Counted from the stretch's first letter, positions 45,672 to 55,813 are shown. The stretch: 64,000 nucleotides of DNA from Shewanella eurypsychrophilus (GCF_007004545.3 NZ_CP045503.2:1024501-1088500); one strand, 5' to 3'. Made by a program: numbers and translations. Notes: generated by a model from the sequence alone, not told the origin.

Positions 45672-46188
45672 TCGTGCCTCAAGAAACACCTATGGGTTTA
45701 ATACTTGGCCAATACTGCTTAGCCTCTTTACCGCCGCTATATTGATCTCAGGATTTCATTATTATCAATTAAGTGAAGATGGCATTGATCTCGTGTGTGA
45801 AGGTAGCTCATATGGAGAAGATGCTGCTGATGATTTGGATTTACTGCTTTCACTTGAGACTGAATCTCAACTGGTATCCTTGGATTATCAGTTTTTTCGT
45901 CAAGATAAGCTATTAGGAAAGATCACATTTAGAGGGACATTCGATACTCTTGATGTTGCAAGCATGACATATAAGCTACTGATCTCTGAAGGTGACTTTC
46001 AGATTGGATTTGGTCAGAAATCGATTCCAGCACATATGGCATCAATCATTGATGGGGCTAAACGGGGCTTAGAGCATTCAAAGACTGCGAGTCTAGATCT
46101 GCATATAATAGATATGGATAGTGGAAAAGGTTACGCTGTTATTCAGTTCAACCCTGGCAATGGCATCTGGATCTGCGATCTCGATTAA
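45664..46188 (+). CDS. small membrane partner of the ToxR-like regulator (FidL-like)
   Basis: A 174-residue protein with one N-terminal helix (about 15-35, WPILLSLFTAAILISGFHYY) and a periplasmic domain (SEDGIDLVCEG onward). GTG 45664 is the likely start: AGGAG lies 8 nt upstream, while the upstream GTG 45655 overlaps that ribosome site. It overlaps the regulator gene by 8 bp, implying translational coupling. Architecture and context resemble FidL-like or ToxS-like partners that sense or stabilise the regulator's periplasmic domain, but similarity was judged by layout only. Confidence 0.75.
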   Translation: MANRASRNTYGFNTWPILLSLFTAAILISGFHYYQLSEDGIDLVCEGSSYGEDAADDLDLLLSLETESQLVSLDYQFFRQDKLLGKITFRGTFDTLDVASMTYKLLISEGDFQIGFGQKSIPAHMASIIDGAKRGLEHSKTASLDLHIIDMDSGKGYAVIQFNPGNGIWICDLD

Positions 46189-46614
46189 TTCTGTGAACCA
46201 GCTGCTAGTAAATAAAAAGCCAACAGCGATCTTATAATATGGTTCTTCTGCCCTCTTTTCTGGGAAGGTATTAGCTCTACATATAGTTGTAGGCTATACT
46301 TAATCTTCAACATCCTATTAATATTTAACTACTTTATCTAAATATTCCTCTATATTTCACGGCGTCAAAAGTTGTTCTATTATCTACTTTCAACGCATTT
46401 TGTTAGATAGATTGCTGGCCAGGACATGCTATGTTGTACTTGAACATTCGCCGCTATTAATTGTTACCCATATCAATGATATAAAATGCAACTCAACAAG
46501 GTGAGTATCAAGAAGTCGTAGGCTGTTGCTAACCCGTCTACCATCGAGCTGGACGTTAATATGTGCTCAGTGTTTGCTGATCCATTCATTGCACCTAAAG
46601 GAATTTGGAGCTAA
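46189..46614. other. intergenic region before the 461-residue unknown gene
   Basis: No gene, repeat family member or named site recognised in these 426 bp. It must hold the promoter of the next gene, whose GGAG ribosome site is at 46607-46610. Confidence 0.55.
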
Positions 46615-48000
46615 GTGCCAAAAATTAGAGTCAAGCAGGAAGAGTCACTCTCTATTAAGTTTATCCATCAGATGAAGGTTGGTGATAATCGACGTCTGGA
46701 TCTGTATTTTTTTCTTCCAAAAGAGATGGGCATAGGCCCGCAAAGCTTAAATGAAGAGGAATACTATCATTCGGCGATCACTGGTCGACGTTCATATTAT
46801 TCTAGCGGTTTACATCTTCCCTTAGTCCAGAGTCGATTTGCTAGCCAAAAGAAGCGAACGGTTGAGGAGTTTAGGCTGTATCTGAATTTATTTGCTTATC
46901 AGTTCGCGGTTGCTATTGAGACTGACAGTAAAGAGCTAGCTCAAATAGAAGATCCGGAAGCTTTTTTCTCTGCGCTAAATGCTCTGTGCGAACTTGTGAG
47001 CCAGTTGCTGAAGAAGTTTCGCCGTAATGAGCCGAGCGATCCTAAATGGAAGTCATATTTTGAGAATGCCGATAATTACCTCTCTTGGTTTTGCGAGCAA
47101 AGATTATTAAAACTACTCTCAAGAGCACCAAGGAGTAGTGACTATAGCGAAATGTTAGATAGCGCTATCGCCCTTTGCCGCGCTGAGAATGACCATAGAA
47201 AGCTTAAGCGCTATAACTCGCAACAGACAAAAGATGATCCAAACAGGATCTCTAATAAAATGTTGCTCCTAAGGCGGATAATACAGCAAGGGGTTGTATT
47301 GAAAGAGGAGATGAAGACCTTAGGGATAGGGCTAAAGAAGATGACGACTGGCTTTGCGACCGCAATGGTGATGTTGGTTGTCTCAGCCTTAATCATCAAG
47401 GCTCAGGGTGTGTTTAGCGGGTTGACCATTGCCTTAGTACTCACCCTGGCTGTGATTTATGGCTTTCGGGAAATTTTTAAGGAAGATATACGTAATGCCC
47501 TGTGGCGATTCATTCAAAAGGGGAGACCCAAATGGAGCAGAATACTCAGAGATACCAATAGTCAGACACCTATAGCTAAGCAGTTTATTTGGTTGGATTT
47601 TATGAAAACTGTCGAGCTACCTGATAAGGTTTCAGAGATCCTAAAAAGGCGGCACAGACAAAATAAAATAGATGCAGAGGTATTGCACTATGGTATCCAT
47701 ACACGGGTTACTCAGAATGAATTTTTGACGGGTTATACCAGTATACAGGAGCAAGTTAACTTTAGTTTAGCGCCATTTGCCCGTCACCTTGAACGCGGAA
47801 AAGCAAAAATATACAAAGAACAAGATGGTAAGATAAGTAATGATTCTGTCGAACGCAGGTATCAAATTAATCTGATCTTAGCCTTAAAAGACGGCAAAGA
47901 TCAGATGCAATATGCGCGTTACAAGATAACCATGAATCGCTCAGCAATTATTGATGTTAGCCAAAGTGAGTTACCTGAAGGCATAGAAGCAATAGCATAA
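46615..48000 (+). CDS. unknown protein with two central membrane helices
   Basis: Unrecognised 461-residue protein starting at GTG 46615, with GGAG 4 nt upstream. Residues 1-240 are soluble and charged (RRLDLYFFLPKEMGIGPQSL, then ITGRRSYYSSGLHLPL); two adjacent helices occupy about 245-262 and 266-284; residues 285-461 are soluble (FKEDIRNALWRFIQKGR, then GIHTRVTQNEFLTGY and MNRSAIIDVSQSELPEG). Both ends should face the cytoplasm. Full-length frame with normal codon use argues for a real gene. No catalytic motif is seen. A CTAG repeat begins right after its stop codon. Confidence 0.8.
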   Translation: MPKIRVKQEESLSIKFIHQMKVGDNRRLDLYFFLPKEMGIGPQSLNEEEYYHSAITGRRSYYSSGLHLPLVQSRFASQKKRTVEEFRLYLNLFAYQFAVAIETDSKELAQIEDPEAFFSALNALCELVSQLLKKFRRNEPSDPKWKSYFENADNYLSWFCEQRLLKLLSRAPRSSDYSEMLDSAIALCRAENDHRKLKRYNSQQTKDDPNRISNKMLLLRRIIQQGVVLKEEMKTLGIGLKKMTTGFATAMVMLVVSALIIKAQGVFSGLTIALVLTLAVIYGFREIFKEDIRNALWRFIQKGRPKWSRILRDTNSQTPIAKQFIWLDFMKTVELPDKVSEILKRRHRQNKIDAEVLHYGIHTRVTQNEFLTGYTSIQEQVNFSLAPFARHLERGKAKIYKEQDGKISNDSVERRYQINLILALKDGKDQMQYARYKITMNRSAIIDVSQSELPEGIEAIA

Positions 48001-48001
48001 A

Positions 48002-48033
48002 AACCTAGGCTCTAAAAACTAGGACCTAGGCAC
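48002..48033. repeat. CTAG-rich dispersed repeat
   Basis: AACCTAGGCTCTAAAAACTA and GGACCTAGGC start 1 bp after a TAA stop codon and end just before the convergent PAS gene. Confidence 0.75.
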
Positions 48034-48043
48034 TTTCTCAGCT

Positions 48044-50245
48044 CTATCGTGTAAATGCCTGACAGATGTTTTGCTCACCTATCTGTTTTGCTCGTTTAAG
48101 TGCAACCTCAGCATTACTTAGGTACTGCTCAAGATTTTGCCCTTTTTGGAAAGCAGCGATCCCCATACAGATCCCTTCCCCTAATCCCATGTCGTTGAGA
48201 CTTGCCAAAGACTTGATTGCAAAATGGTGTGCCTGATCTGCATCGGTATCTGGCAAGATGAATATCAGTTTACCAAGCTGCCAGTGTGACATTTGATAAG
48301 TTGCAGGAAGCTCCCTGAGCAGTAATATCTCTACCTCTTTTTGTCGGCTTTCAAGCTGACCAATATCGCTCATATGGCTGAGCATATTTTCTGCGGTGAT
48401 ATCTAGCAGTAATAGACTAGAGTGAGACTTGCTACTTTGTTTGAGTGAGTCAAAATAACTTTCTAGATCTCTAAAGTTGACTAAAATAGTCGAGCGATGA
48501 GGAACCAGTACTCCAGAGTCATCATGGCTATTCTTAATCGTTGCTTGTTCGAAAGTGCAGACGATGTAATCTAACTCTCCAGATGTATCTGTATGGCCTT
48601 TCAGTGTGGCCTGCAAGCAAGCATTTGTACTACTAGCACATAAGACCTGCCCTCTCCAGGTGCCTTGAAGCTGAATGAGCTGAGAGATTTGTGTCCATTT
48701 ACTGCCTAAATCATCAGGCAGAGTTTCTATTAAACTCGTACAACCTGCTTTAAGCTGTATCTGCTGTTCAAATGCCGGATTAGCACGAATAATAGAACCA
48801 TCAGCCTGGATCAATGCAGTGGCAACAGCACTGTCCGTTAAGGCTTTACTTAAGTAAGCTTCTTTTTGCGCATTTTTAAGTGCACTAACATCTTCAAAGG
48901 TGATCAATAAATACACTTCACGATCATCTTTCGATGCTTCAGTTTTTATATGGGCTATCAGTTTAGGCTGAGTTTCTGACTCCATATTTAACTCACCCTT
49001 CCACTCATTTTTTTGTTGAAGTTGGCTGGTTATACGAGAGTACTCATCATCTTCTAATTGTAAAATACGCTGTAAACTACGATCAAACAGCTCATCTTTA
49101 GGGGTTGCTAATTGTTGTGCAGCTAACGCGTTGGCGGCAATCACCCGGCTATTATGATTAACAATAATTGCCCCAGTTTCTCGATGAAAAAGCCGGTTTG
49201 TTAATTCGATACTGAATGCACGAGAACGCTGCTCTAAACGATAAAAATGGCTGAGTAAGATGAGCAGTGAGGCCAACAGAGTCAGCATGGTGGCACAGCC
49301 AATAAGAATTACTCGCCATTGAGAAAAATTAGCGGCAATATCATCATTGCGTACATAGGAGACGAGAAAGTATTCTCGTCTGGTTTCATATTGAGTGGTG
49401 AGTTCAACCTTTAAGTAGACAAAAGTTGCATTATCCCCATGGAATTGACCAAAGTTACTCATTGCCATTTTTCGCCATAATGCAGGATAACTTTGCTTTA
49501 GGCTGCCACCCATAGTATCGGGTATACGCTTAAGCGAGTCCCTAGAATCGACTCCGGTATATAATAAACCTTGTGTATCTAGCATCAAGAGCGGCGATTG
49601 CGACGTTGAGTAGGCTGGATTAATACTCTTGAGCATCTTGGACATGGAATTATAGGTGACCAAATATCCCCTGACACTCTGATCTGGATTCTCTAGCCAG
49701 GCAAGCTGGTAAAGGTAAGGTTCAAGTTTGCCATTAACGGGACTAAATTCTAGAGGCGAGGTATAAATTTCGTTACCCCCCATGTTCCTTGAACCGCCGA
49801 GAAGAGAAGGGGGAAGTGGTTCATGACCGAAATTATCACTGGTGGCAAATTTAAAATTACCCTGTGGATCAAATAATGCGATATCGAGTAATTCAGGGAT
49901 ATTACTGGTGATTATATTCCAATTATTTTCCAGTTTATCCTGTCTTACAGCACTTGGAACATCGAGATAACGCCTAAGCAGCTCTGATCTGGCAAACATC
50001 TGAGTGCGAAACTGCTGAAACGAGACCTTATCAGCGATTAAAGTACCTACCGTCTGTAACTCACTGTACCTTTGTGTTGCCCAGTCTTCCTGCAGTCGAC
50101 GTTCACCTAAGGTGATAATGACATTACTGAATAATACAACACTGATAATCAAGATGAAAATCTGAGTCGCTACAGAGATTAAGCGTTGATTTGACCAATG
50201 AATATCTTGGGCAGCTATAAGAGGTGATAGTTTTCGGGTCAACAT
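48044..50245 (-). CDS. membrane sensor with PAS domains and degenerate GGDEF domain
   Basis: Large membrane protein (733 residues from ATG 50245; the frame opens at 50290). A first helix (VATQIFILIISVVLFSNVII) and a second one near the middle (VILIGCATMLTLLASLLILL) bracket a periplasmic sensing domain of about 270 residues. Then two PAS-like units follow (MIIVNHNSRVIAANALA-type and ALIQADGSIIRANPAFEQQI). The C-terminal domain has the GGDEF fold (SSLLLLDITAENMLSHM to MGIAAFQKGQNLEQYLSNAE and VALKRAKQIGEQN), but the signature is WQLGKLIFIL, so no cyclase activity is expected. Confidence 0.85.
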   Translation of the reverse strand: MLTRKLSPLIAAQDIHWSNQRLISVATQIFILIISVVLFSNVIITLGERRLQEDWATQRYSELQTVGTLIADKVSFQQFRTQMFARSELLRRYLDVPSAVRQDKLENNWNIITSNIPELLDIALFDPQGNFKFATSDNFGHEPLPPSLLGGSRNMGGNEIYTSPLEFSPVNGKLEPYLYQLAWLENPDQSVRGYLVTYNSMSKMLKSINPAYSTSQSPLLMLDTQGLLYTGVDSRDSLKRIPDTMGGSLKQSYPALWRKMAMSNFGQFHGDNATFVYLKVELTTQYETRREYFLVSYVRNDDIAANFSQWRVILIGCATMLTLLASLLILLSHFYRLEQRSRAFSIELTNRLFHRETGAIIVNHNSRVIAANALAAQQLATPKDELFDRSLQRILQLEDDEYSRITSQLQQKNEWKGELNMESETQPKLIAHIKTEASKDDREVYLLITFEDVSALKNAQKEAYLSKALTDSAVATALIQADGSIIRANPAFEQQIQLKAGCTSLIETLPDDLGSKWTQISQLIQLQGTWRGQVLCASSTNACLQATLKGHTDTSGELDYIVCTFEQATIKNSHDDSGVLVPHRSTILVNFRDLESYFDSLKQSSKSHSSLLLLDITAENMLSHMSDIGQLESRQKEVEILLLRELPATYQMSHWQLGKLIFILPDTDADQAHHFAIKSLASLNDMGLGEGICMGIAAFQKGQNLEQYLSNAEVALKRAKQIGEQNICQAFTR

Positions 50246-50407
50246 CGAGGTAATAATTGTCGTTTGTTTTATGGACAAGTATATTAACATAAATCAAATG
50301 TACGAACACTGATCGTTACATGAATATAACCTCATATTTGTTCTTGCTAATTCCAAATTAAATTAGGTATTAACAGCTAAGTGTCACTTATACGACCTGA
50401 AAACTCA

Positions 50408-51010
50408 TTAACCAATGACACCGAGTTTTCTATATTTAAATTGCGCACCACTTTGCTCAACCCAAACTCGACACGCTTCAATATTTACTCCTTCTAGCCC
50501 ATCAATGGCAGAGACTTGCACAGTGTCAATCAGTGGAACTGCAAGCTGGATAAAGGCCTTGACGCCAGAAAAGCTATTTTTTAATTTTGGCTGACAATGG
50601 CGTAGATAAGCCGCTTCGCTATCGGCATTGAGAGAAATGGAAAGACTGTCTACCCAAGGTGCAAGCTCTGGCAAGATATTACGCCTGTGAAATACATTGC
50701 CAAGTCCATCAGTATTTACCCTGACTCGCCCGCCATCTTGTTTAATCTTCTTAGCGACAGTAACTAAAGTCGCTAAGTTGAGAGTTGGCTCACCATATCC
50801 GCAGAAGACGTATTCATCAAAAGTTTTTATGTCGCCAAGCAGTGGGATGATCTCTTCGGCTGTGGGCTGATGATCTAGGGCCAGCTGATATTCATGCACT
50901 TGCTTACTGCCATTATGTTTAGGACAGAACTGGCACCTTAATGTGCATCTACCAGTAATATTGAGGTAGCGACTGTTACGGATATCGTAAACTAAAGTTG
51001 AACTGGTCAT
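50408..51010 (-). CDS. radical SAM protein, TatD-associated type
   Basis: Small radical SAM protein of 200 residues. The cluster motif is CTLRCQFC (Cys22, Cys26, Cys29; CX3CX2C), followed by the GEP-like motif VFCGYGEPTL and RVNTDGLGNVFHRRNI. Length and layout fit the family named after its frequent link with tatD nucleases, whose substrate is unknown; no tatD gene is in this window. It is a single gene on minus, with the efflux permease gene behind a CTAG repeat further along the same strand. Confidence 0.87.
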   Translation of the reverse strand: MTSSTLVYDIRNSRYLNITGRCTLRCQFCPKHNGSKQVHEYQLALDHQPTAEEIIPLLGDIKTFDEYVFCGYGEPTLNLATLVTVAKKIKQDGGRVRVNTDGLGNVFHRRNILPELAPWVDSLSISLNADSEAAYLRHCQPKLKNSFSGVKAFIQLAVPLIDTVQVSAIDGLEGVNIEACRVWVEQSGAQFKYRKLGVIG

Positions 51011-51107
51011 ATGCGCTCAGGGATATTATTTCTGGGTTCTATTGTAGGGAATATGGAGGAGGTAAACTGATAAAGTGATCACGTAATCAAATCGGTATAT
51101 ACGAATG

Positions 51108-51130
51108 ACCTAGGTTCTAGTTCCTAGGCC
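51108..51130. repeat. CTAG-rich dispersed repeat after the RND permease gene
   Basis: CCTAGGTTCTAGTTCCTAGG, a near-palindrome, 17 bp beyond the permease stop codon. Confidence 0.8.
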
Positions 51131-51146
51131 ATTCGGGAGCTTCTCT

Positions 51147-54100
51147 CTATTCGCTTCGATTCACTGCTTCAGCCTCATTGGTATGAGGGCTTAGCTCCTT
51201 AGGTTGCCACCACCAGTTATAGAATCGGCGGCTAGTGCGCTTGATATCATCTAAAATGATATATAGCAGAGGGATTAAAATCAGAGTTACTAAGGTTGAG
51301 AACAATATGCCAAACGCCAGCGAGGTAGCCATAGGAATGACAATCTGTGCTTGTAGGCTCTTCTCCATGATGATGGGTACTAGGCCAACAAAAGTGGTCA
51401 TAGACGTTAATATTATCGCTCTGAAACGGTAACAGCCTGACTCGACAGCCGCTTGGATCACCGACTGGCCCTGGGCTCTGGCCTTGTTGACAAAGTCTAC
51501 CAAGATTAATGAATCATTCACTACTACCCCGGATAAGGCGACGATACCACACAGGCTCAATATATTGAGTGAAAGGCCCAATAACAGGTGTCCAAATAGC
51601 GCACCTATGATACCGAACGGGATCACCGACATGATGATGAGCGGCTGGCTGTATGACTTGAGTGGAATAGCCATCAAGGCATAGATGGTAAAAAGTGCAA
51701 AGAAGAAACCTTGTAACAGGCTAATCAAGGCACTCTGTTCATCGGCACTGCCACCATCTAAGGCGGTTGAAATAGCTGGATACTTGGCCTCAAGATAGGG
51801 GAGATAATCTTTTTGGAGCTCAGCGACGACTTTAGAGGGTTCAACCTTATTCTTATCGGCGTTGGCTATGATAGTGATAGCTCGGCGTCCATCGACTCGG
51901 GTGATTGAGGAGTAAGAATCACCTAACTCAATTTTAGCCACTGTTGAGAAGGGTACCGAAATCCCAGTCGGAGTACGGATCATCATGTTCTCAAGGTGGC
52001 CCACAGTGCGTCTCTGCTCCAGCGGATAGCGAACCATGACTTTCACTTCCTCTTTATTGCGCAGGATACGCTGAGCCTCAAAGCCATAGAAACCATAGCG
52101 CACTTGGCTGGCGAGATCAGACAGGGTTAACCCCTGAGCTTCAGCTTCAGGCTTTATGCTTAAACGTATCTCATGGCTACCCGAGGAGAAGTTATCTGAA
52201 ATATCGTAGACACCTTCGTAGGTTTTAAGTTTCTGTTTAAGCTCCGTGGCGGCCTGTGATAGCTGACTGAGATTACTGGCAGTTAACCTGAAGGAGATAT
52301 CACCGCCGCTTTCATTGGTACTGGCGTTGATACTGAGCTTCTTCACCGCAATGAACTCGGGTAACTGTTCACGCCAGGCCGAGGCGATATCATTACCATC
52401 GACCTCTCTATCTTCACTCTTTGTTAGTTCGGCAAAGATAAAGGCTGAAGTTCGAGAGCTCATATCGATAAAGCTATGCTTGACGACTTCGTAGCCGTTT
52501 TCAGACTTCATTTGATCATTCATCGCATAAAGTGCTTCCTCGATTTCTTTGACCACCTTTAAGGTATTGGTCTCAGAGCTGCCTTCATCCATATTCAACT
52601 GTACTTGAATAAAATCGGAAGGAAGGTCAGGGAAAAATACCCAGCGAACCTTGCCGCTGACGACTAAGGCGATGGATAAAATCAGCACACCAATAAAAAT
52701 TGCCACCACATTGTATCTTTGTTTGATACAGCGCTCGAGAAAGTAACGGTATTTATGATGAATGAAATACTGGATCTTATCGTTCAAGTCAGCCTTAGAT
52801 CGCCCGAGTTTTCCAAGCTGTGACTTGGGTTTTTTGGGCTTCATATGGGCTAAGTGAGCCGGTAGGATCAGCTTCGACTCTATCAGAGAAAAAATCAGAC
52901 AGAGGATCACTATCATGCCAATAGATTTCCAGATGATCCCTTGTGGGCCAGAGACCATCAGCATAGGGACAAATGCCGCAATGGTGGTTAATACCCCGAA
53001 GGTGGCTGGCATGGCTACTCTTTTTGCGCCGCGAACCACATTTTCTAAGGAGTGACCATGGCGCTCAATCTCTGTATAGGCACTCTCGCCGATGACGATG
53101 GCATCATCGACCACTATCCCCAGCACCAGAATAAAGGCGAATAGGGTGAGCAAGTTAATAGAGAGAGAGAAAGGCTCTACTGGCATCAATAACACGGCGC
53201 CGAGGAAACAGACTGGCAGTCCCATCATCACCCAGAACGCCAACTTTAACTCTAAGAAGATGGCTAAAATAAGAAAAACTAACAGTGCACCGTAAAACAT
53301 GTTCGACAACATCATGTTTAGGCGACCTTTAAGGTAATGAGTCAGATCGCCCCAAGTATCTAGCTGAGCCCCTGCTGGAAGTGTTGCACGTCGCTCTTCA
53401 ATGTAACTTTTTACTTGCGCTGAGATATCTAAGGCATTTTGGTCATCGATACTGGTCACTTCGATAATGGCTGCAGGCTTGCCATTGAAGCGGGTGTATT
53501 CGAGTCGCTCTTCAAAATCATCTTTAATCTCGGCGACCTGTGGCAACATGATACGGCTACCGTCTGGGCGGGTACTGACGACTATTTTCTCAAAATCCTC
53601 ACCGGTATATGCCTGTCCTTTAGTGCGTAGCAAGATGTCACCATCTTGAGCACGAATTGAGCCGCCGGGAAGGTCGATTGATGAATTCTGTACCGCAGCA
53701 GCGACCTGGGCGAAAGTGAGGCCATACTCCCTTAGCTTGTCTTCGGACAGTTCTATGCCAATCTCATAGTCACGTACACCTGTGACTTTAGCGCGGGTAA
53801 CCGCTGGCAATGAAGTAATATCCTCGCGGATGGATTTGGCTAACTCCTTCATCTCATGCAAGGAAAGATCGCCATAAACTGACACCCAGATAACATTGTT
53901 TTCAGGTTTAATACGGAAAATATTCGGTTTTTCAATATTGTCCGGAAACGTTGAAATTGCATCTATAGCCAGTTTTGCTTCATCGAGAATATCTTGAGGA
54001 TCATAGTCATCTTCGACCTCTATGGTGACATTACCAAAGCCGTCGCTGGCCACCGAAGTGACCTTCTTAATACCATTGATATCTTGGATCGACTCCTCAA

Positions 54101-54329
54101 TCTTAATGTTGATCCCTTCCTCAATTTCTTGAGGGGCAGCACCTGGATAAGCGACCGAAATCTGTAGATAATTAAGCTCGAAGGAGGGAAATATTTCTTT
54201 ATTGACCAGAAAGTAACTGCTAAACAGTCCACCTAAGATTAAGAAAACCATTAACAGATTGGCGGCGACACTGTTGCGTGCAAACCAGGCAATTATGCCT
54301 TTTTGAGCATCCACTTCTTGTCCATCCAT
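51147..54329 (-). CDS. RND efflux pump permease
   Basis: Inner-membrane proton-driven exporter, 1060 residues. The RND layout is clear: one N-terminal helix (ARNSVAANLLMVFLILGGLF), a large periplasmic loop, helices 2-6 including GIVVDDAIVIGESAY (the conserved aspartates of helix 4), a second periplasmic loop, and VALSGVVVNDSLILVDFVNK in the second half. The TAATG overlap with the adaptor gene upstream shows translational coupling. No outer-membrane TolC-type gene is adjacent, so it probably uses a shared one. The substrate cannot be given. Confidence 0.93.
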   Translation of the reverse strand: MDGQEVDAQKGIIAWFARNSVAANLLMVFLILGGLFSSYFLVNKEIFPSFELNYLQISVAYPGAAPQEIEEGINIKIEESIQDINGIKKVTSVASDGFGNVTIEVEDDYDPQDILDEAKLAIDAISTFPDNIEKPNIFRIKPENNVIWVSVYGDLSLHEMKELAKSIREDITSLPAVTRAKVTGVRDYEIGIELSEDKLREYGLTFAQVAAAVQNSSIDLPGGSIRAQDGDILLRTKGQAYTGEDFEKIVVSTRPDGSRIMLPQVAEIKDDFEERLEYTRFNGKPAAIIEVTSIDDQNALDISAQVKSYIEERRATLPAGAQLDTWGDLTHYLKGRLNMMLSNMFYGALLVFLILAIFLELKLAFWVMMGLPVCFLGAVLLMPVEPFSLSINLLTLFAFILVLGIVVDDAIVIGESAYTEIERHGHSLENVVRGAKRVAMPATFGVLTTIAAFVPMLMVSGPQGIIWKSIGMIVILCLIFSLIESKLILPAHLAHMKPKKPKSQLGKLGRSKADLNDKIQYFIHHKYRYFLERCIKQRYNVVAIFIGVLILSIALVVSGKVRWVFFPDLPSDFIQVQLNMDEGSSETNTLKVVKEIEEALYAMNDQMKSENGYEVVKHSFIDMSSRTSAFIFAELTKSEDREVDGNDIASAWREQLPEFIAVKKLSINASTNESGGDISFRLTASNLSQLSQAATELKQKLKTYEGVYDISDNFSSGSHEIRLSIKPEAEAQGLTLSDLASQVRYGFYGFEAQRILRNKEEVKVMVRYPLEQRRTVGHLENMMIRTPTGISVPFSTVAKIELGDSYSSITRVDGRRAITIIANADKNKVEPSKVVAELQKDYLPYLEAKYPAISTALDGGSADEQSALISLLQGFFFALFTIYALMAIPLKSYSQPLIIMSVIPFGIIGALFGHLLLGLSLNILSLCGIVALSGVVVNDSLILVDFVNKARAQGQSVIQAAVESGCYRFRAIILTSMTTFVGLVPIIMEKSLQAQIVIPMATSLAFGILFSTLVTLILIPLLYIILDDIKRTSRRFYNWWWQPKELSPHTNEAEAVNRSE

Positions 54330-55549
54330 TATTCTTCACCCGCGCTAGCGAGTCGCTGCTCTTTAGTTTCTGAGTCTGGAGTGTCTGCGCCAGTATCATT
54401 TTTCTGCATTTCACCGAGAATTTTAACCGCTTGCCCCGTAGACATATTATTGAGTTTAGTCAGTGAGATACGTTCTCCATCGACTAAACTGTCTTTGATA
54501 TAGACACTGTGTATATCAGTACGCACCACATTGACGTCGCGGATCTCTATGATGTTATCGCTTGATACAACGGCGACTTGGTTGTTACGTACGATATGGC
54601 GCGGTAATTGTACGATACCTTCTACCGTACGACCTTTAATCACAGCCGTGACGAAACTGCCATATTTAAGGGGGAGTTGACCCTCTTTACGGCTTATTCT
54701 TAGGTAAGGATCATTGATCTCTGCTACCAGGTAAACCATACGGTTTTCGGCGTCGATAACGCCTTCACTACGGACAATATTTCCCGTCCAAGTAACATCT
54801 TTCCCGGCTAAAGAGGCACTGAGTATCACTTCTGTATCGGGTTTATCGACAGATTCTAAATAGGCGAGGTCGTTGTTTGCCAAAGGTAAACGTATCTCTG
54901 CCACACGGGTATCGTACAGTTCACCTAAATTAGTCCCTAGAGTGACATACTGGCCCAAGTCGACAATTCTCGCTTTGATGATGCCATCGAAAGGTGCGCG
55001 AATGATGGTTCGCTCTAAGTTACGCTGAGCACGAGCCAGTGCAGCTTGCTGGAATTTCACATTGGCTTGCTCTTTTTTTAGCTGAGGCAGACGTAATCCA
55101 AGTTCAGGTGGGATCCCGCCGTCATATCCTCTCCAGTCATTTTTAGCGACTTCGCCTTTAGCCATTTCTTCCTCTAATGCCGCTTTGGCTTGGGCTAAAG
55201 AAGCTTGGGCCTGCATCAGATCGGCTTCATAATCAGAGGGTTCGATAACGGCCAAGAGTTCGCCCTTTTTGACGACTCCACCGGCAACAAAGTTGGGGGC
55301 GATTCTCAGCATGCGTCCTTGCACTTCAGTGACGAGTTGGGTCTTATTCTTAGGGGTGACGACGCCGTATGATGGCAAATTCAATGACACTGTTTTTTGT
55401 TCTACGCGGGTAACATCAATGATAGGTACCGGGACTTCATCCTCTTTTTGCTCTGGGGCTTCTTTCGTGCTGATGAGTATCGCTGCGGCTGCACCGAAAA
55501 CGATAATAATTAATAGGGGAGAAGATCTTCTCAGGATTGTTTTTATCAT
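54329..55549 (-). CDS. RND efflux periplasmic adaptor (membrane fusion protein)
   Basis: Adaptor of 406 residues joining the permease to the outer-membrane channel. An N-terminal membrane anchor (SSPLLIIIVFGAAAAILIST) is followed by the split lipoyl domain (QGRMLRIAPNFVAGGVVKKG, then RAPFDGIIKARIVDLGQYV) around an alpha-helical hairpin rich in A, E and Q, and then the beta-barrel. The stop codon overlaps the permease start by one base. The leader (to 55680) shows no operator that I can name; regulation is unknown. Confidence 0.92.
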   Translation of the reverse strand: MIKTILRRSSPLLIIIVFGAAAAILISTKEAPEQKEDEVPVPIIDVTRVEQKTVSLNLPSYGVVTPKNKTQLVTEVQGRMLRIAPNFVAGGVVKKGELLAVIEPSDYEADLMQAQASLAQAKAALEEEMAKGEVAKNDWRGYDGGIPPELGLRLPQLKKEQANVKFQQAALARAQRNLERTIIRAPFDGIIKARIVDLGQYVTLGTNLGELYDTRVAEIRLPLANNDLAYLESVDKPDTEVILSASLAGKDVTWTGNIVRSEGVIDAENRMVYLVAEINDPYLRISRKEGQLPLKYGSFVTAVIKGRTVEGIVQLPRHIVRNNQVAVVSSDNIIEIRDVNVVRTDIHSVYIKDSLVDGERISLTKLNNMSTGQAVKILGEMQKNDTGADTPDSETKEQRLASAGEE

Positions 55550-55685
55550 TATTTTTCCTGCTTTTCCTTGCTGAAATTTTTCTATTATCTAAATTACCAG
55601 AGTATCAAGGTAGGATATATCTGTTTTGTAAAATAAATGTATCAAATACTTAGCGTTTTAGCGGATAGGGAGGGGGAGAGTATGG

Positions 55686-55702
55686 AGGTTCTAGTTGCTA
55701 GA
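55686..55702. repeat. CTAG-rich dispersed repeat fragment
   Basis: AGGTTCTAGTTGCTAGA, a short member of the family, between the adaptor gene start and the srmB end. Confidence 0.55.
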
Positions 55703-55813
55703 GGTGCAGTTCTTAAGTCAGATACGCTGCGCTGATGAGGCTAGGACGCAGTCCGTCGTCTTTGCTATTCAACCTGCTTAAATGCTGGTAGATCTGAGGC
55801 CACTTATATTCAT

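Noticed and set aside
48044..50245. Active diguanylate cyclase
   Set aside because: The GGDEF signature is absent at the aligned position, so activity cannot be claimed despite the recognisable fold.
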